Counted from the first letter of the stretch, positions 14,176 through 23,510 are shown. The stretch: 64,000 nucleotides of DNA from Dromaius novaehollandiae (GCF_036370855.1 NC_088108.1:12671448-12735447); one strand, 5' to 3'. A program made the numbers and translations. Notes: generated by a model not told the origin, from the sequence alone.

Positions 14176-16749
14176 TCACAGCTGACTGATTGCAGTTTGT
14201 TTTTCCAGAACTTCGAGGTAGTCTGGTTCTGTTTGTAGCTTTCCTTGCAGTAAAGGATGCTCAGGTTTAGATTGTTCTGCAAAATATTTCCTGGGAGTTC
14301 CATATAAAACAGTTTTATTTATCCTGTCCTGGTTTTGGCGTCTTGATTCATAGGAAGGGGCAAACTGCCTTTTGGGTAAGGTGCAAAAGTTATAATGAAC
14401 TAATCCTCCGGTAGGGAGTTCCTTGACCCTTTCTGCAATATTCTGATACAATAGTTCTGGTTCCCTTGGCGAGGACTGCTTTTCCAGTAATTCAGCTGCA
14501 CTGATTGTAAATGCAAGAGTGGCAGGATCTTCCTTTTTAGGGTCAAGATTGCTGTAGCTAAACTCATGGAGATTCCGGTAGTAAGCGACTGGATCCCCTT
14601 CCTTTTGCATGTAGATTGGGTTTTGGCACATCTGTCCAACAGGAGGGGGGATGTAGTTATAAACATGCCCTTCAGTTTTATCGTGGGTCTCACTATTGTA
14701 AGACCCATACTGGAGCTGAAATGAACTTATATCTAAGTTGTTTGCGCTGCTGGGCATGCTTTGCACCCCCTTCCGACGCTTAAGGACAAAGACAAACAGG
14801 CCTGCCCCAAAACAGACCGACAAAATAAACACAACTAGCAAGCCTAAAATTAAGACAGACAGTGGGACTTCGGTGTGTATTTCTGGATAGGAGCTGGGCG
14901 AAATGCCAGGGAGATGGGGTGCGTCTGTGTTCTGATTCACAGGCAGGAGAGACGAATCGGACAAGTTCGGGTTCTCCGGGCAGATGGCTTCTTTGCTGAG
15001 GAATTTCAGATGCTCTCCAGAGTGCTTGGTGGGGGACTCGCATATGACTTCATTGATAACTACGGGGGGATTTGCCTGCTGGTTGTTCTGGTCAGTGACT
15101 CGCTCTATCCAGTTCCTCAGTCCCATGATGTCACACGTGCAGTCCCAGGGGTTCTCCTGAAGGTCTATCTGAATTAGAGCCGAGAGCTGGTCCAAGACCC
15201 CTCTCACAGGCAGGTATGAGAAATGGTTGTTTCTAAGGTTGAGTCTGGTGAGAGAAGTGCCACCAAAGACATTGTCAGGCAAGGATCTGAGCAGGTTGTT
15301 ATTGAGAAATAACAGATGAAGATTACTCAGAGAATCAAAGGTGCGTGGCAGGATCTCCTTAATGACATTATACTCTAGGTACAGATACTGCAGGCTGTGC
15401 AGCCCATCGAACATGGAAGGGTACAGAATCTCAAGGTAGTTGCCATTAAGATAAAGTCTACGTAAACTTGTGAGGTTTGTGAAGGCACCTTCTTGTATCA
15501 CTGCAATTCTGTTGTTTCCGAGGTGTAACAAATCCAGAGAGCTGTACTCTATGAGATCGGTTCTGTAAATGACTTGCAGATAGTTACTGGTAAGGTAAAG
15601 TTTCTTTGGACTGGTTGGCTTAGGGTGGAGATCGGAGATGTTACTGATCTTTTTTTCTTGGCAGTTCACATTTAAGCCATTGTCTGAGCTCTGTGAAGTA
15701 CAGATGCAGCCAGCTGGGCAGGTGATGGGCACAGGAGACTTTGTCTGGTAAACCATGATAGGTCCAAATATTTGTCTGTCTTTTGATACAGTGACTCGGG
15801 GCGTGGGGCGGTTCCTGGTTTTGGGGGGCCGGCTGGCTTTTGGGGCCCTGGTGGGACTGATGGCAGAGTTGGCTGTGGGTGACAGCCTCGAGATGTGTGG
15901 GTCTGAGAGAACAGGTTGCTTTTCCCGCTGGTTTGAGTCACTGGAGCTCTTCCTAGGGCAGAGATCTTGTCTGGTGAGCTGGGTCACATCTTTCCCGTGC
16001 AGCCTGAAGGGCGTCTCGCAGACTATCTCACCCACGAAGACGGTGATGGTGTCTAGCCAGGCCTTGAGGGGCAGCAGGTCGCAGGTGCAGTTCCAAGGGT
16101 TTTCCTCCAGTTGGATTTCCATGATGCCTCCAATGTGCTCCAGCACACCAGCAAAAGGCATCATCTTCAGCCGATTCCCCCGCAGGTCCAGGTGGGTGAG
16201 GAGCACAAAGCGGAAGACATTGCTGGGCAGGGACAGCAGGAGGTTGTCATTGAGAATTAACACCTTGAGCTTGTTCAGCTTGCTGAAGGCCCCTGCCTCG
16301 ATGGCACTGATGTAGTTGTAATCAGCCTGCAGGTACTCCAGGCTCTCTAAGCCCAGGAACGTGTCCTCCCTCAACACTTCCAGCTTGTTGTTATTGAGGT
16401 GCAGCCTCTTGAGGGTGCGGAGGCCGCTGAAGGCCCCCGTGCGGATCTCCTGCATGTCGTTGTTCCCCAAGTGAAGGGTCACAGCATTGGAGTAGTTGAC
16501 AAACTCATTGGGGAAGAGTCGGGTCAGCGCGTTGCCATTGAGGAAGAGCTGGTAGATCTTGGATGGTGGCGGCTGGAGGAGGCTGACAGTTGTAAATCCT
16601 TTGTTTTCACAATTAATGTTCAGCACGTTCTCCTTCTCCTCGCAAGGGCAGCGGCTCTTGCTGCAAATGTCTTTGGCAGGTTTGCGACTCTCTGTCTGCG
16701 AGATCCCAGCCACTGTTAACAAACTGAGCAACCAAACACCCTTCAGCAT
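14176..16749 (-). CDS. SLITRK2: SLIT and NTRK-like protein 2 (neuronal LRR transmembrane protein)
   Basis: This is a single uninterrupted 857-aa reading frame. Residues 1-20 are a hydrophobic signal peptide. A first LRR block (about 65-205) has an N-cap with Cys29, 34, 36 and 47 and a C-cap with the NPWNCTCD motif at 217-224 plus Cys244 and Cys264. After a Pro/Ser/Arg-rich linker (266-343) a second N-cap follows (Cys344, 348, 350, 363), then a second LRR block (380-520) and C-cap (NPWDCTCD at 533-540, Cys570, Cys590). A transmembrane helix spans about 628-656, followed by the basic stop-transfer KRRK. The roughly 200-aa tail carries an NPIY motif (710-713) and a Trk-like YLEVL near the C-terminus (844-848). 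N-glycosylation sequons occur at 85, 220, 370, 425 and 595. Family knowledge: SLITRKs are postsynaptic adhesion proteins that bind presynaptic LAR-type receptor phosphatases and control neurite growth and synapse formation. The paralogue is assigned from close agreement with mammalian SLITRK2 (845 aa from memory). The start is chosen because the signal peptide begins there and -3 is A. One coding exon is normal for this family. Confidence 0.97.
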   Translation of the reverse strand: MLKGVWLLSLLTVAGISQTESRKPAKDICSKSRCPCEEKENVLNINCENKGFTTVSLLQPPPSKIYQLFLNGNALTRLFPNEFVNYSNAVTLHLGNNDMQEIRTGAFSGLRTLKRLHLNNNKLEVLREDTFLGLESLEYLQADYNYISAIEAGAFSKLNKLKVLILNDNLLLSLPSNVFRFVLLTHLDLRGNRLKMMPFAGVLEHIGGIMEIQLEENPWNCTCDLLPLKAWLDTITVFVGEIVCETPFRLHGKDVTQLTRQDLCPRKSSSDSNQREKQPVLSDPHISRLSPTANSAISPTRAPKASRPPKTRNRPTPRVTVSKDRQIFGPIMVYQTKSPVPITCPAGCICTSQSSDNGLNVNCQEKKISNISDLHPKPTSPKKLYLTSNYLQVIYRTDLIEYSSLDLLHLGNNRIAVIQEGAFTNLTSLRRLYLNGNYLEILYPSMFDGLHSLQYLYLEYNVIKEILPRTFDSLSNLHLLFLNNNLLRSLPDNVFGGTSLTRLNLRNNHFSYLPVRGVLDQLSALIQIDLQENPWDCTCDIMGLRNWIERVTDQNNQQANPPVVINEVICESPTKHSGEHLKFLSKEAICPENPNLSDSSLLPVNQNTDAPHLPGISPSSYPEIHTEVPLSVLILGLLVVFILSVCFGAGLFVFVLKRRKGVQSMPSSANNLDISSFQLQYGSYNSETHDKTEGHVYNYIPPPVGQMCQNPIYMQKEGDPVAYYRNLHEFSYSNLDPKKEDPATLAFTISAAELLEKQSSPREPELLYQNIAERVKELPTGGLVHYNFCTLPKRQFAPSYESRRQNQDRINKTVLYGTPRKYFAEQSKPEHPLLQGKLQTEPDYLEVLEKQTAISQL

Positions 16750-16866
16750 CTTTATGCGCCGTTGATCCCCGCTCCGGTACTTACAGTCAAACCTTTGAGG
16801 CAGGTAAGGAGAGAAAGAAGAAACCCCCAATGAAAACGGCCAGGAGCAGAGGCTGCGAGGAGAGGG

Positions 16867-17417
16867 CTGCAAGAGGGGGGCAAGGCAGCCACTTGCAAAA
16901 CTCCCCTCTTCCCCCCCGCCCCCGGTCCCCTTCCTCTCAGAAAGTGCCCGCGGCGCTGCTTGGGGGGCAGCTTTCCCTCCCGCGCCGTCGGGCGCTCGCC
17001 GAAACGCGGCTCCGCGGAGCCCCCGGCCCCCGCAGCGACGCCTCCGCGCCCGCGGCCGCGTCCTCCGCGCACGGGGCGCTCCTCGACCCCGAGCCGTCCG
17101 GCTACGCTGAATTATTATTATTTTTAAATCGGAGCCGGGGGGATGGGGCCGGGGGGAGGATAAATCCTTGCCAGCCCTCCCCGCCCCCACGGCAGGAGCT
17201 GGGTTCCCACGAACCGAGTTCCCTTCGCCCGCCCTCACCCCCAGCCGCCGCCCCGGCCTCCGGCGCTGCCCCGAAACTCCTCGGCTCGTACCTGCCTGCG
17301 AGGCGGCCGAGCCGGGCGCGGACGGGGCCGCGGGGCAGCAGGGGCAGGGGCCGCGGGGCGCCGCCGCCGCGCCCGAGCAGCCCGGCGCCCGGCGGCGAGA
17401 GGCATCGCACTACTCAC
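16867..17417 (-). other. Possible intron in the SLITRK2 5'UTR
   Basis: On the transcript strand a GTGAGT donor begins at 17417. A strong acceptor (pyrimidine run followed by TTGCAG) ends at 16867, with a second tandem acceptor (CTCGCAG) ending at 16853. Splicing these would join a leader exon to the coding exon about 117 nt before the ATG. Mammalian SLITRK2 is known to have non-coding 5' exons, but the equivalence of this intron is inferred from motif quality only. Confidence 0.3.
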
Positions 17418-17440
17418 GCGTCAGCAGGAGCCCGGCGGGG

Positions 17441-17550
17441 CCGTGCCGTGCCGTGCCGTGCCGTGCCGTGCCGTGCCGTGCTGTGCCGTGCCGAGCCGTG
17501 CCGTGCTGTCCCGAGCCGTGCCGTGCCGTGCCGTGCCGTGCCGTGCCGTC
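17441..17550. repeat. (CCGTG)22 pentanucleotide array in the SLITRK2 5' region
   Basis: There are 22 consecutive 5-bp units, 17 of them exact CCGTG. Five variants occur: CTGTG, CCGAG, CTGTC, CCGAG and a terminal CCGTC. The interruptions are clustered in the middle, between two pure blocks of 8 and 5 units. On the SLITRK2 sense strand the unit reads CACGG, giving evenly spaced GG pairs. The array lies about 690-800 bp upstream of the start codon, so it is either promoter or 5'UTR. Confidence 0.97.
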
Positions 17551-17672
17551 GGCGGGGGGCTCGGCTCGGCGGGGCGCGGCGGCCCCGGTGCCGCTGCCGG
17601 GAGCGCGGCCGGCTCTGCGCGCAGCGCGGCTGGGCGCGGGGCTTTTGCCGGCTGCCCCGCACGGAGCCGGGC

Positions 17673-17680
17673 TGACGTCA
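17673..17680. promoter_or_regulatory. Perfect palindromic cAMP response element (TGACGTCA)
   Basis: The full 8-bp CRE consensus lies in the CpG island about 920 bp upstream of the SLITRK2 start codon. Full-site CREs bind CREB/ATF dimers and are typically functional when near a start site in unmethylated CpG DNA. Activity-dependent control of a synaptic gene would fit, but that is inference. Confidence 0.55.
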
Positions 17681-17711
17681 CGCCGGGGGAGGGGGACACG
17701 TTTTTTCCCAG

Positions 17712-17768
17712 CCTCCCCCCCCTTCTCTCTCTCTTTTTTTTCTTCTTCTTCTTTTTTTTTTTTCCCTT
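17712..17768 (+). repeat. 57-nt uninterrupted pyrimidine tract
   Basis: This is a pure C/T run: a C block, then CT dinucleotides, TTC repeats and a long T run. It lies upstream of the CRE relative to SLITRK2. Such tracts can adopt triplex (H-DNA) structure and often exclude nucleosomes. No protein-coding role. Confidence 0.95.
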
Positions 17769-18016
17769 GCCAGCTGGCTCCCGCAGCCGAATTCACTCCC
17801 GGCCCGGTTGTTTATCATGGAAACGCTGTGACAGCACCTGCAGCCGCGCCGCGCCCAGGACAGCGCGGGGACTCGGGAGCTGGGGAATGGAACAAGGTAA
17901 CGAGCGGATTTACCTGGGTCCGGAGGATTTTTGGCCCCGAGTCCCTAAATCTATGCCCTCAAAATAGAGAGCAAGTCAAGCAGCTTCTTCGGCACAAGCC
18001 AGCGAGCAAGAGCGTG

Positions 18017-18066
18017 CAAACACACGCGCAAGTGCATGCAAACACACACAAGCGCACACACGCACG

Positions 18067-18110
<44 letters not shown>
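18017..18110 (+). repeat. CA/CG-rich alternating tract with pure (CA)18
   Basis: A pure (CA)18 at 18071-18106 is preceded by about 50 bp of degenerate CA and CGCA units. Alternating purine-pyrimidine DNA of this kind is Z-DNA prone and normally length-polymorphic. It marks the distal edge of the SLITRK2 CpG island region. Confidence 0.97.
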
Positions 18111-20280
18111 GTCTGTCTCCTGGAGCAGGGGTGCTGCAAAAACCGTTATCTGGTATCAGCATCTAGCCCCATCTTGGCTCCAGCAACTCCCTTCAAAATT
18201 GCAGTGCCCGGCTCTGTCCAGTGCATTGACATTTTCAAGACGTTCAGGGAAGTTCAACACCTTCCGCTAAACTAGGCTGACAGGTGATGGAAGATGCTTG
18301 CCTAAATCCTCCGCGGTGCTCAGCGGGCTCAGTCGAGTGCTGATCAGCCAGTACCGCATCTAATGTGATCATTCACAGCGGCTAGACTAGTCCCACTGCC
18401 AAATTGCAATGTTATGGCATAGAATTTGGCTGCATATTAAAAGAACAAGCTGTTAGATTTGGGTTATTGTGGCTTCCCTTAAGCACAATGCACTGGTACA
18501 GATGTATTTGACGTAAAAGGATGGCTGCACTTGTTCTCTATCTAGAAAGTAAAACTTTGGTATTATACTGGGAAAAAATAGGCACTCTATAATGAATTTT
18601 TAAAGCATTAATATGGCAGGATGCATTACAACCAGATTTTTATGGGGAACTAGAAGTGCTTTGCTTAGTCTCTAGAACATAGAGGTTTGCTGCCAAAAGG
18701 TTGCTGGACTTGGCAAGACTGGGACTGACATTTTGTGTTATTCTTTAACCATTAAGTGTCAGAGCCCACATTGTAGGAGCAGCAAAAGTGTATTATCTAT
18801 TTTTATGGTGGATTTGACATCAGAAAAGGTAGCATCCTGCAGCGTCCAGCACCGATGTCTTTGCAACGCTGCCGAGCAGGAATATGCTGGAGTTTGCATT
18901 TGGATTTGGAGCAGCTGCACTTTTCTGCTTAGAATTTGGAGAGGTCATGGAAAAAGTAGGAATGTCTCATGCTGGAGCATGCTTTTGCTGTATTGCTGCA
19001 TTGAATTTCAACAAGATTTGGATTTTGAGATGCATGCAGAGCTGCTCCATTTCTCCTCTGTTTATCCAGCTGGATTCAGGAGCAAAATGTTTAGGTCAGG
19101 AAAGATCTATGTAGTAGATCTGGGGTTTTACAACACTAATACACCAGGAGCTACATTTTTTTTGCTGCAAGATTTTTTGTTCGTTTTCTGCTTGCGTTCT
19201 CTTTAAGCATTAGAATATGGTAATTTGGGACCCAAACTGGACTAGTTCCAGAGTGTTTCAAATCTTATTTTCAGATCTTTGTAGCAAAGTGTAGGGGCAT
19301 GAGCCTAAAAAGAGAAGGTAAAAGGTGGGGTTTGTTTTGTTCTGTTCTGTTTTGTTTTTCTGAAGGGAGTACTGGGAGCATATTTATACACGTGCTTGCC
19401 CACGCTCTGACGCATGCACACGCATGCACAGGCGCGCACACCGGCACACACATGCCCCTGTAACCTACCTCAAACACATCCCATCTGAGCAGCATTTGAA
19501 GGCGTCCCTAACACCTGCAGGGTTCTCGCCAACACGCAGCAAAAGCGGAGGACAGAAGTAAGTCCACTGCATGTTGCTCTCATCTTGCAGTGCACGTGTT
19601 GCTTGTGCCTGAGTTACACAGATGTGCAGCTTTCTGGTGAGCCAGGATCATGTCCTGGAACTGCTTCATGGGGCAACATTTATTGTCTCACTTGCTGGTG
19701 TTTACTAGTACGTAGGAAATGTGTTTGTGATAACTGCTGATGCTGCCTGTGAAAGGAAAGTATACGCCTGGCATGCCTCAGCAGTAATTACCAGATTCAT
19801 GTGGGATGGAAGGAACAGCATGTTAGGGGATTGCAACAGTAATAAGACACAGAGATGATACTGATTCCGTTACACTGCAAATGCATGCATATAATAACCA
19901 CCATTGTAGGAGGGGGAATAGGGATTAAAAAAAAATAGCTACAGCTTTTCGTTTAGGAACAAAGTCATGATTTCTCAGCATGCCAGAAGTGTTTTATAAT
20001 CCCTTCAATTAAAAACACAGGATATAAAAGAATAACTTTTTCCCCACCTGCTTTGCTGCCTTTTCATTTTGCTTTCTGAATGCAGGAAAATTCTCAGGCT
20101 ATGACTCTCTGGGAGCCTCAGGAAATGGAAGGCCAGGAGGTAGGTTGATACTGCAGTCTGTGCTGCTTTGGGAAAATGCAGTCTGGTCTGTAAGGACTGT
20201 GAAGGTTTCATTTTTCCCCAGTTAATTTGCTGTGTTCCCTCATTCTCCTTTTGGAGCAAAGTTCTGATGACTTAGTACAG
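18111..20280. other. Non-coding DNA upstream of SLITRK2
   Basis: AT-rich, with the CA/CG microsatellite and a 157-codon frame (18733-19206) lacking any recognisable feature. Proximal enhancers or further non-coding first exons could lie here, but none can be demonstrated. Confidence 0.6.
19389..19457 (+). repeat. Degenerate CA/CG-rich microsatellite
   Basis: A decayed alternating purine-pyrimidine stretch is rich in GCACAC and GCATGCAC words, about 1.3 kb from the (CA)18 tract. A GTTTT-type repeat lies just to its left (about 19327-19360). Confidence 0.6.
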
Positions 20281-20690
20281 ATTCATAAACTTACAGATTC
20301 CTAGAATATAAGGCTTAAAGGGACCATTATGGGTCTTGGATCTTGCATAACCCAGGCCATCAGCTGAATTGGAATTAATTCCTGTTTAAAGTAGATCATA
20401 CTTCCCAGGTGAGGGGGAGAGAATAACATTTCCAAGCATATTTTAGTGACTGCTCATGGTGAAAATCCACCATAATATTTGGTAAATTGTTCCAGTAGCT
20501 TATCGTCTCCCACTGGTAAAAAATTGTGCTTTCTCTACAACTCTGCATCTGGCTAGCTTCAGTTTGAATTTTTTATCTGTGTTATATCCTTGTCTGCTGG
20601 CTGAAAAGCCCTTAATTATCCCAAATCTCTTTCCCTTGGCGCACTCACAGACTTCTACTGTACAGGTATAAACAAAATACTTGCTTGATA
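20281..20690 (-). mobile_element. Ancient CR1 LINE 3'-end fragment (antisense on +)
   Basis: Read on the plus strand, the fragment starts with degraded ATTC-type terminal repeats. It continues with 'aagggaccattatg', 'cataacccaggcc', 'aattcctgtttaaa' and 'tgttccagtagctta', and ends with 'atccttgtctgctgg' and a 'cacagact' segment. This order matches, from memory, the reverse complement of the CR1 3' region found in turtles, crocodiles and birds. The LINE therefore lies on the minus strand with its 3' end near 20281. It is 5'-truncated and well diverged, with no coding potential. Confidence 0.8.
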
Positions 20691-22780
20691 CCAGCCCTAA
20701 CCAACTTCAAATGGTCTGTGTTTGTCCTGTGCTGTTGTAGACGCCAGAGCAGCTGTTGGCTGCTGCATGGTCCTAAAGCCATCACATTATCTGTCTGCTG
20801 GCCGGGAAAAAAACGCCGAACCACTGCATAAAGCATAAGCACATAAAATACAGCACAGCTCATTACCCTTACTGCCTAGTGCACATCATGCTGTTGTCCT
20901 TCTGTGTTAGTAGATATCAAGAAGCAGAGTTAAGGCTAGAAATGTGGAGATCATTTTCTTTCACTGCATTATATCTGCAGATTTATACTAAACTACTTTA
21001 TATATCTTTATCAGTTTATCTGTATCTATTTCTTTTTATATAAATGAGGAAGGCTCAAACGTACCCACCAGAAGTCGTCTTACAGCATGAAGAAAAGAAT
21101 GAAGCAAGGAACGAAGCAAAAATATTGGTGAGGTAGGATGCAGATCAGGATGTAAGCTTTACTCATCATTAGAAACTATCAAGGTAGCCAGGGTGCTGGT
21201 GATGGATTGGGAGGGATTTTTATATATAATATAAATAGATGCCAATGTTCATTTTTGGTAAATGCCACATGACAACTGGTGTGGTGAAACAATGGATATT
21301 TATAGATTTTGGTACTTAGTTTGGTGGTTTCCTGTGTTTCTCACCCTGTGACCCTGAACTGCATAATATGAGGTGCCTACCAAATGTTAGCTTTTAGGGT
21401 TGTGATATAATCTTCATTCCTATTCAACAAGTATCCTATATTGCTGCTAAGGGATATTTTTCTGTGTGCCCATGTGTGTGTATGTGTGCCTATTTGTAGC
21501 TGAAACATTCTCCTCCCGTGAGTGCATATGTTTCTGGAATCTTTGCTGTACTGTTAGAGGGATATTTTTGTGCCTTACTTAAAAGTGATTATTAAGAAAA
21601 TAAACAGTTTCTAGATTTAGCAGTAAGCAGCATGCCAAATAATTGTAATTTGTACTCCAAGGTTTTATCTCAGCCAGCAGCACTGGGAAGTAAAGGCGAG
21701 GGTGAAAGAGGAGAATCTGGCTTTCCCTGGCTCCTCCTGGGAAGGGGAAGGGCAGGGGCTGAGTGAGCACGAGTCAGTGCGAAGGGCAAGGGGGGGAAGA
21801 GCTGGCAGGCTCTGCCCACCGCTTCCCTGGCGTCCGGCCCCGCTCACGAGCGCTGCTCAGCAACAGCGAGCTGGGTGCGACGTATGCCAGAGCGAGGCAG
21901 AGGAGAGAGAGGTTTGTGACGAAGTCTCCGTGGAAGGGAGCTGGCGGATGCGCCTGCGGGCAGAGGGGCCCCGGGCGTCAGTGCCTCGTGGGTGTGGGGC
22001 ATCTGCTGGGTTTGCTGGGAGACAAGGTTGGCCTTTGCTATTACCTGCAAAGAATTTCCTTGGTTTCCCAATGCGCTCTTAGCTCCGTTTCCCCCAACCA
22101 TTCAAACATCTGGAGAGCCATGGGCTACTTCAGGGTATTGTTTAACTGAGACTTTGTGACTTCCTATTGTACAAATAAAAGAATTTTATGAACTATGATT
22201 TAAAACTCAACATTTATAGTAATTCTTGCCTCATGTACTGCTTTCTGCAAGGGCTGAAATCCTGGACAGGGACACACATTATTAAGACCAGTTAATTTCT
22301 AGTTAACTGATTGTAAAAAGACATCACTGTGATTTGTTTCAGTATATCTAGGGTAATCTCTTTTGTAACAAACGCACAGCAGGATTTTACGCTGGTGGTA
22401 CAAAACACAGCAGTAAAAATATCAGTTTCTGATGTTTTGAATCATTAATGTGGAATTCCTGCCTTTTTTAAAAGTAAGCATATTTTGTAAGTTATAATGT
22501 CAGTAAAATAGGTTTCAGCAGGAAAGGTGATTCACCAGCTGTCCGTCAGACCATGCTCCAGGTAGCCTATGCACTGGAGACACAGACAGGTTCCACGCTG
22601 GGTAATTAAGCATGCACTTTCTTTTAGCTCGAGTCCATTTTTTTCTTTCTTGCACAGAAAACCAACTCTTCTCTCCCCTTGTACACACACACACACTTTA
22701 GCATATGGCCCAGTAAAGCACTGTAAGACAATTTAAATTTATGGATGTGTAAGTATTCATGCTATTCAGCAAAGTAGTAC
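20691..22780. other. Non-coding DNA with CpG-enriched patch
   Basis: Nothing supported apart from the GC-rich patch at 21755-21995 and scattered AT-rich simple sequence. Confidence 0.6.
21755..21995. promoter_or_regulatory. CpG-enriched patch upstream of SLITRK2
   Basis: A GC-rich block of about 240 bp has repeated CpG (for example 'ctggcgtccggccccgctca' and 'ggatgcgcctgcgggc') and lies 5 kb upstream of the SLITRK2 start codon. Overlapping open frames on both strands reflect the composition. It could be an orphan CpG island, an enhancer or an alternative first exon region. Confidence 0.3.
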
Positions 22781-22850
22781 ATCTGGTCCAAAGTCCTTTG
22801 GTGTCAGTGGAAGGACTTCTGTTGACTCCAGCAGGGTTTGGATCAGATCT
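22781..22850. repeat. Short palindromic interspersed repeat
   Basis: The left arm 'atctggtccaaa' (22781-22792) and right arm 'tttggatcagat' (22837-22848) are inverted repeats matching at 11 of 12 positions. The interior is itself partly self-complementary ('cagtggaagg', 'ttgactcc'). It resembles a family common in turtle and crocodile DNA ('gatccaaagccca..tgggctttggatc'). It is MITE-like, with no coding capacity. Confidence 0.55.
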
Positions 22851-23510
22851 TTGAACAAATGTTGAACTTAAAAGTATTCACTTAGGTCTTACTGAGTTGA
22901 ATGGGTTAAATATCTTTGGATGTGCTTTGTTTCATCATGACAGTGGGTTCTTTTTCTCTGACAGGGACAGCGAGATGAATCTTCCTGATGATGGATAGTC
23001 TGTGATGACTTTCCTGAGAATCAGGAACAAAAGAAGGTTGCTTCCTTTCTAAAACACCAATGGATTTATCATTCCTTTCATTTGAATGTCTAGTGTGCTT
23101 TACCACTACCACTTATAGATGCAACTTTTCCGATTTCTTCATATTCATAGTCTGTGTTACATACTGTAAATGTTTTTAGTTAGAAATGTCCCATCTTGCA
23201 AACACAAATGCACACAAATGATTTTAGTCATTCAAAGAGTCTTGCTGAAAATATCAGGCCTTGCTTTATTGAATGCATCTGCTTTAGTAATGGGGTTCAT
23301 ATTTACATAATGCAGTTGATGTATGAGTATGCTGAATGTTCACTGTTAAATGTCTGGTGGGTTGATGTGAGATGTTTCTTTATTTATTAACAGTAAAAGA
23401 AACATAATGAAATGTCTCCATATCATCATTTTTATGGCAGTAAATTTGAAAGAATCCAAATCCCAGTGTGCTAATGGCATATCTAACAATATGTGAGGAG
23501 CAGAAGCAAT

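Larger units (their letters stand above)
16750..17900 (-). promoter_or_regulatory. SLITRK2: CpG island: SLITRK2 promoter and 5' untranslated region
   Basis: This block is very rich in G+C and in CpG, unlike the AT-rich flanks, and directly abuts the SLITRK2 start codon on the upstream side. It contains several CCGCCC-type GC boxes (for example around 16910 and 17180), a palindromic CRE, a CCGTG array and a pyrimidine run, each listed separately. No TATA box is evident, which fits a CpG-island promoter with dispersed initiation. The transcription start cannot be placed. Long open frames here on both strands are a by-product of the composition. Confidence 0.85.

Noticed and set aside
15755-16719. 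186-codon and 106-codon plus-strand frames opposite SLITRK2
   Set aside because: They are antisense shadows of a conserved coding exon and show no domain of their own.
16750-16790. GTAAGT donor-like sequence just before the SLITRK2 ATG
   Set aside because: The exon side is poor and no acceptor lies between it and the ATG, so using it would skip the start codon.
16750-17238. In-frame extension of SLITRK2 upstream to an earlier ATG (163 extra codons)
   Set aside because: The extension is Arg/Ala/Gly/Pro-rich, as expected from CpG-island composition. It would bury the signal peptide inside the protein. The known family start coincides with the internal ATG at 16749.
17168-18166. 332-codon plus-strand frame and its overlapping neighbours across the CpG island
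   Set aside because: Translation is driven by the CCGTG array (Ala-Val-Pro-Cys-Arg repeats), a pyrimidine run (poly Ser/Phe) and CA repeats (Thr-His). Frames are open on both strands, so this is composition and not a gene.
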